Position numbers and translations under genes: made by a program. Shown here piece after piece: positions 51,701 to 61,300 of a DNA stretch of 64,000 nt (its first letter is position 1; every line of letters begins with the position of its first letter). Source of the stretch: Monocercomonoides exilis (lineage: Eukaryota > Preaxostyla > Oxymonadida > Polymastigidae); NCBI GenBank assembly GCA_001643675.2, contig LSRY02000039.1, forward strand, positions 236,001-300,000. Direction: 5' to 3'. The notes beneath the pieces were generated by a model, which was given only the letters and a program-made list of their open reading frames with translations, was not told the origin of the DNA and made no database searches.

Positions 51701-54099
51701 ACATCCCAATGATGGTTGGGGAGCAGCTGAAGGAGGTGATGGGCCTCACTTACACGCGCGTGGTGGAGCTACAGAGCACAGGAACCATCATTTTATCGAT
51801 ATTCATGGCGCTGTCAGTGATTGTGCTGACAATGACGACCACAATTCCGCTTGTTGTGGCAATCAATGCACTCACGCAAAAAAGGAAAAACGTGTTGAGG
51901 CAGCTGTGCAACATACCATCAGACACTGCATCGAAGATATTGGAGAAGCTGGAAGGGAAATCGGAGACTAAGACATACAGCACCAGAACTAGCAACTCGT
52001 CTGTTGATGAAACTTCTATTGCTGAGATAGAAGGAGACGAGATATCCAGCAAAGCCTTCGATAGGCGAGGAATAAGAAAGAAGAAATCATCAAAAAGTGT
52101 TTCCTCTTCTGTTATCCCATCTGTATCGCCAGCTATTAATGCAGTGGACAATGCATCCAACCCACTGCATGTGGCAGATCCTGTTTCGCAGCCAGATGAA
52201 AGCATCACCCCGCTGATGTTCCAGATGATGAACACACCACAGCAAAAGAAAGAGCAAATAGATCATCAGACTGCTGAGAATACAATAGTTGCAGAGAACA
52301 CCGAAGCTAAGTTCAATGGAGCAGAAGAGAAAAGAAAGAAAAAAGTTAAGGGACGAAACCACCACACTAGCAGAAAAGACTCCAATTCGGACTCCAGCGA
52401 GAGTGATTCAGAAAGCGAAGGTGGAGGAAGTCAAAGCAGCAGTGGAAGCAGCAGCGATCAAAGCACATCTGATTCTGAAGACAGTGAAAGGAGAGCGAGA
52501 CACAAGCGAAGGAGAAAAGAGAAGGAGCAAGAAAGGCGAGAGAAGCAGAAGAGGAGGAAAGAGGAGGAAATAGCTGCTGCGCAAGAAGAAGAGAAGCAGC
52601 AGATGATCAAGCAGCGAGCTATTGATGTGGACAAGAAACTGCACACGCTTATGGGGGTGATTCCTGCTTCAATATGGATTCGCATAATTTTCGGGGTGTC
52701 GATCATCATCCTCTCCACGAGTGCTTTCTACGTCGTGTCGTTTGTTGCACTGAGCATCTGCGCGGAGTACTCTTCCCAGCTGATGTTGGGAGAGTATCGC
52801 GACATTATCATAGCGCAGCTCAGCACTTTTTCCACGATGCTATCTGCGAAGCAGACGTACCCGACATCCAACAGCTCTGTTGTATTCACGTCTCCTTTGC
52901 TTACGTCTCATATCTTTTCATCTACAAACTACTTTACCACTGTTGACCAATTGCGTGACACGTCTTCCAAACTGGCGCAGTTTCTGGCTTCGCTTACTCG
53001 ACGCTATCTCCTCGGCTCTGAAGAAGGTGGGCTGACTGGAGATTGCGTATTGGATTCAGTGAAGGCCTCGCGCACTCAGGGCAGCAACAAGGAGCTCGAC
53101 CGCCTTTCAAATGAAGCAACAAAATGTCTACTAATAAATAAAACACTGTGCGAGAACAGAACCTCGGACGATTTGGGTGGAGTATCTCTTCCATTCCACG
53201 GAATTTCTGAGCTGATTGAGCGAGTGACGACTGCAGTGAATGACTTGACGCGAAAGAAAGATGAAGATTTGGACTTCAATTTGCAGTCGGCTGTGCTAAT
53301 TAGACAAGTCATTGCAAACGATCTGACAGACGGACTGACACAAATTGGAGAGCATTTTCAGTTGATGACATCAGAATTCAGCAAGCTCTATTCGAATACC
53401 CTACTGGCTCTTTTCATTGTGGCCATTGTTTTATCTCTGCTCTTCTCCCTTGTCTTTTTTGTTCCACTGCCTGGAGAGCTGCAGGAGATAACAATCACCA
53501 CAGAATCGATTGAGCGACTGGCAAAGTCGAAGCACATAGACACCATCGAATGGTCAGACGAACTGGACACATCTGTCAGCCGGATTGACGTTGCACATCG
53601 GGCGCTTGTGGAGGCACTTGCTGGTCTTATCAGCATTGTGGAGAAGAATGAGCCGGTAGAGAAGCTACAGAAGCAGCTGGATTTACTCGTTTCATACACA
53701 GGAACCCATTTTTCAGACGAGGAGCTGTTGATGGAGACATACCGGTATCCGTGGAAATTAACATCAGCCCACAAAGCAGCGCATGTGGGGCTTGTGCGAA
53801 AACTTCTTGACTTCTCCGATAAACTTCTCAGAACACGGCTTCCGCTGTCTGATGTGGTGATGTTCTGCACAACGTGGGTGGTGAGCCACATCAAGACACA
53901 GGATCAGGAGCTGGGGATGTTTCTTGTCCAGCGTGGTAAACCTGAGCATTTATCTCAAATCCCGAATCTGGACGAGTTTGCGGTTCCACCTTCTGTTCAG
54001 GAATTCTTCGAGAGCGACAAGGTTACAATGAAAGAATTGCGAATATTTGAGGAGACGGTTGATCGTATACGTTCCAATAAAACGCAATCAATAAGTTGA
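48757..54099 (+). CDS. TmcB-like multi-membrane protein with C-terminal hemerythrin domain
   Basis: 1780 residues from ATG 48757, TGA stop. A splice-like cttttcag at 48721-48728 leaves room for a missing upstream exon. The N-terminal 300 residues hold about seven hydrophobic helices. Residues 430-730 match the TPR-like region of the TmcB/TmcC family (L-E-Q-N-P-S-N-P-N-V-M-R-K-L-A-L-L-L-R-D). Two TM hairpins follow (about 808-830 with 1010-1035, and 1306-1335 with 1549-1571), each enclosing an extracellular loop of about 180-210 residues. A Ser/Lys/Glu-rich cytoplasmic linker separates them. The C-terminus (about 1597-1720) is a hemerythrin domain with all diiron ligands: H1614, H1651, E1655, H1672, H1676, H1711 and D1716 (H-x3-E, H-x3-H, H-x4-D). 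Hemerythrin binds O2, or acts in redox and iron sensing. Membrane placement and loops resembling chemoreceptor sensors suggest oxygen sensing; that is inference. About 49380-51150 is notably GC-rich. Confidence 0.85.
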   Translation: MFHIYTSMKFIVVLGLKLFLFHCLLQVVFSLYFDPSFYSPSFISFIVFFVIASVGTLLTLILGGIICFLIRREARISHILHSCSDNLGIVITHPLTCPFVTLLTKPLSCLLTSTRTENMTYCVDGAALPLSIIGIIMIFILVTFTTTYRFFVFDPQMKTPSINSSRKGIFFSVLQVTNVLATFICTLFQEWLPMVSSITQIILFGMLATLHIYYLPHTSLGGNMIFGLAYSVSSSCGVISLLMPVFDSLAAKSPALGIALFYLCWLVTGIVVGGCAVAVVKKRHMSMQLIDPIVEEVMNSSADRFLLSDRELDRSAAEQDYERRKKALKKVVTGFSVTFDEVTVEHRFSSQLTSSTASLPSYQPQFGMSMIPSQSTSPLPSSSMFSSSSTPSLITAYQNSSAPHHFTSQSNLASSSSVSSLASYSTFLANQNEIVDALLRKVKSPGQIWHSLEFLSNPAFNKEGVVVSFVNTFFIRALKKERFATSAELYISYALFLHNFLPSPQKMAIQLQKACELYPGWTSRWVIWTLTKELESQIGGRGYAGSGGGMPAGMIGGYGQLGEGSQSTTDSTMQLSSISNSRMQLAQAQKHYDLAKAHVFRMWSFLSRRVVDVNSVMRHAVKAVHFEKLADDVYMQTLEQNPSNPNVMRKLALLLRDVYADDETANHLLHEADVIEEETLMEDYVDTDESMTTEYEEMSTGTEQQGIGHGAKGMQKQMGGNVYGEMGKSAEEVWDDALAKEGGGNGAGSSGGGGNNYFQMRGKAKESRLQRNKAAKRGDKTRRMYGLKRPGNLTENILKKNNNNSMKVMMPMLLFGIVVVAGLFIGAYLQTTVRFNRALDSVVCERLAISMNRNFNHLVELATNNVAMVEMFDITQNLPMFEIVKENTVKAAKLMKDTAASQTQLYHQMEDSWVWKNKMSAWIVVEHDEVTETLTAFYSTKMNVLSLLSWISDVVLELVDLDMTSHESQEMFHTLSASLVVDIPMMVGEQLKEVMGLTYTRVVELQSTGTIILSIFMALSVIVLTMTTTIPLVVAINALTQKRKNVLRQLCNIPSDTASKILEKLEGKSETKTYSTRTSNSSVDETSIAEIEGDEISSKAFDRRGIRKKKSSKSVSSSVIPSVSPAINAVDNASNPLHVADPVSQPDESITPLMFQMMNTPQQKKEQIDHQTAENTIVAENTEAKFNGAEEKRKKKVKGRNHHTSRKDSNSDSSESDSESEGGGSQSSSGSSSDQSTSDSEDSERRARHKRRRKEKEQERREKQKRRKEEEIAAAQEEEKQQMIKQRAIDVDKKLHTLMGVIPASIWIRIIFGVSIIILSTSAFYVVSFVALSICAEYSSQLMLGEYRDIIIAQLSTFSTMLSAKQTYPTSNSSVVFTSPLLTSHIFSSTNYFTTVDQLRDTSSKLAQFLASLTRRYLLGSEEGGLTGDCVLDSVKASRTQGSNKELDRLSNEATKCLLINKTLCENRTSDDLGGVSLPFHGISELIERVTTAVNDLTRKKDEDLDFNLQSAVLIRQVIANDLTDGLTQIGEHFQLMTSEFSKLYSNTLLALFIVAIVLSLLFSLVFFVPLPGELQEITITTESIERLAKSKHIDTIEWSDELDTSVSRIDVAHRALVEALAGLISIVEKNEPVEKLQKQLDLLVSYTGTHFSDEELLMETYRYPWKLTSAHKAAHVGLVRKLLDFSDKLLRTRLPLSDVVMFCTTWVVSHIKTQDQELGMFLVQRGKPEHLSQIPNLDEFAVPPSVQEFFESDKVTMKELRIFEETVDRIRSNKTQSIS

Positions 54100-55344
54100 T
54101 TTTAAATCTTCTTAAGTAAAAAATTAATACCATCACCCTGCGTCTTTTTTTCCATAAAACATTTTTTTACTTGTATTTTTATGAATAAGTTGTTTTATTG
54201 TTCGCACAATTATTTTTATTTCATTGATCAGCTGTTTTTACAACACTTAATCTCATCCCACATATTTTATTTTATTTTATTTTATTTTTTTCGTCCTTGT
54301 TGCCTCATCCTTTATGTAGTCTATTGAAAGGAAAGTCTTTTTTTCAATGTAAGGCTTTATCAACGTATGTCTTATTTATGTAACTCATCTCGGCACCATC
54401 ATGTTATAAATTCAAATCATTTATTTGTTTTGTTGATTGTATTTGGTGTGCATATTATTATTTAAGTTCATTTTCAGCAAATGTTTATAGATATGTATAT
54501 TTGGTGCGCATTGAATATTTTGTATGTAACAGTTTATTGTTTATTTAAGATAACCAATCCAATTTTGTTTTTCTGATCCAAGCATTCAATGAACGAAAGA
54601 TTGTATTATGTGATTTCTCTCTTTTTTTTTTTTGGAGTATTATTTGAGGAAAGAAAACAATGATTTATCTATTTTTTTTAAATAAAATTTCAAGAAAAGA
54701 CTTGTGGAGTATCAGATTGGACTAAACAAAACGTTATCATTCTTTGAGATTCCCATGAAAATGTCCGATTGTCTTTCTTCGGAGAGGTGATGAAATACAT
54801 TTCTTTCATTTCCAACTCAAATGGAAAATTGATAGGAAATTTTTTTGTAAGTTAAACAATAAGTTCAAAATGCTAAAAAAAAAAAAGGGGGTCTGAAAAG
54901 GTTCATGAATTTTCATCCCAAATAATAAGCCTTTATACCTATTTTTAATAAAATATTTTCTCAAAAATCTCATGCGACCGCAAACATATCAGTTAAAGAA
55001 AATTGTTAAAAAAAAAAAGAAAAAAAAAGCTCAAAAAGCAAAAATGACTGGGAAATTGCACCGATTAGTTGGGTGAGCTTCAATCGAATAAAAAACTTAT
55101 GTTCTAATATACAAACATATATTAACTACATATATAAATAATTGTAATAAAAACAATATGAAAAAATCTTTAAAAAATATGAATAGGCGACATGAATGAA
55201 ATGATTTAAAAATAAGAATTGCTTCCCAACACTGAGTCATTTTATAACAACACATATTTTCAAAGAGATTCACTAGCATTTTCAAACAAACATTTTTCAT
55301 AATGGCTGTTTTTATTTTTCAATGAGCATCAGTGGTAAATTTAA
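54100..55344. other. Intergenic between convergent genes
   Basis: AT-rich with a TTTTA run (about 54266-54290), poly-T/A runs and no gene. It holds the 3' ends of the hemerythrin and second beta-helix genes. Confidence 0.6.
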
Positions 55345-58300
55345 TTATGTTTCTGTGTCTTCCTCAATGAATCCCCTTCTGTCTGGTTTGCTTTCATTCC
55401 CATTCTGCTTGCAGCAAACATAAACAGCATCTGACATTGTGAACATAACTGCTCCTCCACCAAATGGTTCCATAAGTTCCCTCTTTATCCCGACAATCGT
55501 CGGCCTCAAACTCTCATCCTGCTCTAAACACTTCTTTACAACACCAGATAAACTTGATTCACTTATCCATGATAAACTCGGTCTTTCTCCATTTGCAATC
55601 TTCTGTCCCGCTGTTTCAGCATCATATTCATCAAGCGGGATACAAAGTGTCAGGCACTCCCATAACATCATCCCAATCGAGAATGCAACGGACTGCTTTG
55701 TTGCTTCCATTTTTTTGCTAATCTGAAGCTCAGGTGCCTTCCATCTCAAACATTCTTTTTTGAATTCATTCTCATCCTCAAACGCTGATAAAGGAGGAGA
55801 TGCACGTTTTTCATAATCATCCATATGCGAACAATCAGAAGAGGAGGTGACAATAGTGGAGGTTGATAAACTGGATGAAGAATCTGAATCAACAGATGAA
55901 GAAGTGTAGTCAGAGTGAAGTGCAATGCAGATCACCATTCCTTCCCCAAAAAGCACAACGTGAGGATATAGATTGCTTAACGATTGAAGCTGGTCTTCCA
56001 TTTCATCAAGTGAATGGAGTGCGCCATTTGCTACCCAGAATAGAATCTGGGCACCTGTTAGCTCTCTTTCCTGAAGATTCCCTATTGCCATCTCTTTCTT
56101 CTCATTCCTTCCATGAAGCAACATGAACAGCGAATTCCTCAAATCCACAATCAATTTTTCATGAGGAGACGAACATGCCATTGCATCCACCAGATTCGAC
56201 ATCGACGAGGTTGTCGGACACAGATCTTCTCCCCGAACAAATGTCGAATCTGAATCGGTTGTTGAAGTGGATGAAATGGATGGTGAAGGAGTTCGCTTTC
56301 TTGCTTCCTCATCTTCCTTCTCATCAGCATTCTCCAGCATCCATTGAGGAATCTTGTCTGAATCTCTCCCCAGGATGTATTCAGTGGAACCATTCTCAGA
56401 CAGAAGATGCTCTGATGACTCCGAGTGTCCCAAGCTATTCTCATACACCCTCTTCTTGATTCTCTCTTCATTCTTCTTCTCAGCCTCCCTCTCAGCCCTC
56501 CTCCACTGCGCCTCAGGTGATGGTTCTATCATCATCATCTCAAACACCTTTGGATCCTTTCTCACTGTGTCATTCACAATAACTTCCAGTTCTTCTGTCC
56601 TTCTCTTTTGCTTTCTCCATCGAACTACCAATGCAACAATTATTACCAGTAAAACAATTACTACTGAACATGCAATCGCAATAATAACCCAAAAAGAGTT
56701 TGATCCTTTTCCTCCTTCAACTAATTTGTCATCTCCATTTGATTTGTGCTCACTTTTATTTTTGAGAATGAATGGGTCAGTTGATGAAGGCAAATCAGAA
56801 TTTCCAAACAGAATGCAAACTGACACTTCGCTCATGTCTCGTATTTTTTCCATATTTATAGATGAAATAAATGTTCTTATTTCATTCTCTGATACACGCC
56901 CTTTTTCATCAATCATGTGCTTTTCAATTTCTTCTTCATCTCCGTTCTTCACACTCATCTTCACTGATAGATTGCATGGCAGAAGCAACTTCCCGTGAAT
57001 GATTAACTCCGTATCTCCGTTTTGCTGGGTCGTGTTTTTCACTTCTTCCAGAACTGGAATGAAAAATGATGATCCTCTTTCTGAAGCTATCCCTCCCAAT
57101 TGGCATCCTTCGTCCAATATCCACAACGATGTGTTTGGCAACATTCCATCACCTCCTTTCACACTCACAACATCCAATTCACCATTCCCTTCACAAATCG
57201 CATTCCTTCGCACTGATGGATATCCTTCAATCGATGGATTGTTGTTCTCAAACTTGCTGTTTTCAATCTTCACGCTTCCTCCACTCACCCACAACCCACC
57301 TGCCTTGCTCTTCTTAATTGTTGTTTCTTTCATCTCCACATTGCTGTTTTCAAAGTCAATCAACGAGCCGCTCCATTTGCATAATTCTTCCTTTCTTTCA
57401 AATCCTTCATTCATTGTCTCCTCTTCTTTTTCTCCATCAAACATACATGCCTCGACCTTCACATCTTTGCACTTTCTTATCTGCATCATGCTTCCCTTGT
57501 CCACCGAATTCACACATTTTCCAAACGAGCAGTTCAGCGCACTTGTCTGCCTGTCAGCATCTTCCATAACAATCACACTCCCTTCGCCCACTACTGTAAT
57601 ATTTTCCCCCATCAGATCTTTCATCTCAACATTTGATTTTCCTCCAATTTCAATTACCTTTCCTTCACACACAATTTCCAACATCCTAACTCCAATCATC
57701 ACCACTTTCGATTCTTCACAAAATGAAATTAACTTCGTCGTTAAATGAATATCCTTGAATGTTGTGTCACTTATTTTCAGCTCTCCACTCTCTACGCTCA
57801 CAACTGTGCACTTAATCATCATTTCCTGCAACAATGCACTGAACAAACATTCCGAAATAGCCAGTACTCCGTTCTTCTCTTTCATAATCCATTCTTGTTC
57901 TCCTTCAAGCATCTTCCCAAACGCAAACCAGCACCTCTCAACGGAGCACTCATTCATAAACATCATCACGCTCAATTCCATTCCCGTTTCTATCCTTCTC
58001 TCAAATCGAACAATCCCAGACAATCTCTCTAACGATTTTACGTTTAAATCTCCGATTAAGCATTCATCTTCAACAACTCCTTCTTCATCAATCCACAACA
58101 CATTTATCAGATTTTTTTCAATATGTTGTATTGCGCAATTAATGCTCTTGCACGAACTATTCTGTGCTCCACATTGTCTCCCATCGCTTCCACTTGAAGA
58201 GACAAACACCTGTGCTGAACGATAGAATGTAATCAGAGGAATCAAATCAACGTTAATCCTTTCAATCTCATCCCTTCCACAGATTGAGTTCTTTGACTTC

Positions 58301-61300
58301 AATGCATCTTGACCAAAGTCCAGCACAAATAGCTTTTCATTAATTTGATCTTCTATGGAATAGCAGGTGATAAACGCATCCTTCCCCTCATAGGCATCAT
58401 TCATCAAGAATCGTACTCTTTCCATCTTCAACCCAAGAGCTGGTATTTTCGTTTCGATATTTTCCACATTTGGATCAACTCCATCAATCATCAACCCTCC
58501 TCCTCTCCCGCTAGCCACAGAGCACACACACATCCCAAAAGAACATTCATCAACCTTTAACTCTGATTCTCCACTCTTCAGACACACTTTCATCCCTCCG
58601 CCTTCCTCGCTCCTCTCACTCATGCACTTCGTCATCACGCATCCTTCCACTGTAAACTTCATGTCAGCCAAGAACAAATCCACATCCACAACACCTGCTC
58701 TGTTATCTTCGCATCCAATATTTGTGAATGATGAACTATTTAGTCTTATTGTTTGTTTTGCATTCCTCATTTCTTTCTTCATCTCCTTGCTTCCCTGCAA
58801 TTCCTCACTCAACGAAATCAGACTTCTCCCAGACACAGTTGTGTTTGAGATCGACACATTGGTCATTGTTATCTCTTCAACATCTACCGTGAATACAAAA
58901 AATCCTTTTAACAAAACACATTCTCTTATCCTGAACACATCAATCATCACGCCTCCCTTGTTAACTTCAATAATACAATATTTCACCTCTTTTGTTAAAT
59001 CCTCACAAACCATTGAACAATCCGCAATAGACAACCATCCACTCGATTCAGATGATTCCACAAGCGATGAATGAACTCCCAATTCTTTGGGAAGAAAGAA
59101 TGAAACATTAATAATTGATAATCTCACATAAGATTCGATAAACGCCCCTTCAATTCTACCTCCATCACCTTCGTCTGGACCTCCATTTTGACTTTCACTC
59201 ACTTTCAAAATTGTATCTTTCTCTTCTCCTTCAATTGATACTGTTATTTCGCTTGGCAAGACTGATGCAAACGTGATCGAATGTTTGAGCAAGCCAGATC
59301 CAGTTATCTTTATGTGAGTTTCCCCTTCTCCTAGTAGTTCGTATCGAAGAGCCTTCAGATGGTCAATTGATGAGCATGGTGCTTCGGAATATCCACATCC
59401 ACTGAAGTCTCCTCCTTTCTCTCGAGAAACAAACCCATCCCCACTCCAGTTCCTCCACAAATACACAACCAGTGGAATCACATATCCATTTTCTCCTGTT
59501 GTCTTCCTCTCCCATCCACACAGCTCATCCAACGACCCCAACTCCTCTGAACTCATCTCCCATTTCAAGTGCTCCTCGCTCACAATCTCTCTCAGATCCC
59601 ATCCTGACGCAAACACATTCTTCCCTTTCCATGCGTTGCATCCCTCAAATGCCATCCCTTCCATCACAAATGATCCCATTTGATTGGGAAGTTCAGCAAA
59701 TATCCCTCCTCCCATTCCCTTTCCTCCATCCTCTCTATCCTCTGATGGAACTTCACATTCAGACAAATTCACATTTTTCATTTCAAAACTTCCTCCACTT
59801 CCAATTGATATCATTATTCCTCCTCCTTTCATTCCATTTCCACCTGAGCATGTAGAGGACAAATTGCTTTCTTCAATTTTCACATTCCCATTAACGCCCA
59901 TCCCAACATTCAAACATCCCCCTCCTCCACTTCCACCTGCCACATTCACCTCCACTCCACTCACTCTGCTGTTCATAATCTCCAATCTCACTCCATTTGT
60001 GATCGCTATTGGAGACTTCCCATTCATTCTCACTGGCCCTTCCATCACAAATCCATCAACAACCAGATTCCCTCCTGCCATGTCAATGATGCTATATCCT
60101 ATCTTTCCATCAGTCAATGCCCCACTCTCAAATGAGACTGAACAGTTCGTCATACTGAGTGTTGATGTTGAATGGATGAATGCACTTCTCCTTGAATTCA
60201 ATGGACCTTTCACAACAAATGAAAGTCTGCTCATTGTCAGTGAACCCGTACATCCAACAAGCCAGTCTTGTGTGTCTGATCCTCCATCGCTCACATTCAC
60301 CCTCATCATCTCCCCTTCGTCTGATGATGATATTCTGCCTGAAATTATCGCGTCAAACAAAGAAAATTCAATTTCATCATTGATAGAAGAAGATGAGACA
60401 ATCTCTATTTCTTTTGAACTTTCACTCATTCTTGAATTCGCACAATAATCAACTGTCAAACAGCCAAACCCTTCAAATCCACAATGTTTGTGATCCATCC
60501 CATTTCCTCCACTCCCATCAACAATCACTTTTGTCCCCATTGTGCACAAATACACGAACAGTGGAATCACTTCACTTTCATCCCCATTCTCACTCCCACT
60601 CAGTTTCAACACATCTAATGGAATAACACTTACATCAAAAAATGCAAACGAGCTGGTATTTACTTTTGACTCCAAAAACGCACCACTCCCACAATCAACA
60701 AACACATCCTTCCCATATTCTGCCATATTCTCTTTCACTTTCGAAAACTTCACATTCTGCCCAATTGTCAATCCACACCCTCCACTCTCCATCAACACAA
60801 ACATCCCTCCTCCTCTCCCTCCTCTCCCTCCAATATTCTCTGCCTTGCAACCATCAATCACACTCGTTCCATTCACAACCACTTTCCCATTTCCCTTCAA
60901 TTCAACATATATTCCTCCTCCCTTTCCACCAGCACAACTGCACCCATTCACATTGCATCCATCAACTGTCAACGTTCCAGTCCCTCCAACTGTTCCTTTC
61001 ATCCATCCTCCATCTCCATCATTCTTCACATCTCCACTAATATTGCATCCTGAACAAATCACATTTGTCATTCCTTCACAAAATTCAATCGCTGAATGTT
61101 CATTGAATGTCATCCCTTCTTCAATCAGAAATTTCTCCATTTTCAAACTTCCACTTTGCGCATTCACAATGCTATATCCAAAGTCCACACTCGATGTGCT
61201 CTCTGATGAATGAGTTACCGAACAATCTGTAATCGTGAGAAATGTGTCAGATAACTCGATCAAAGACGAAACGCTAGACAGCATTGATGGAATATAAAAA

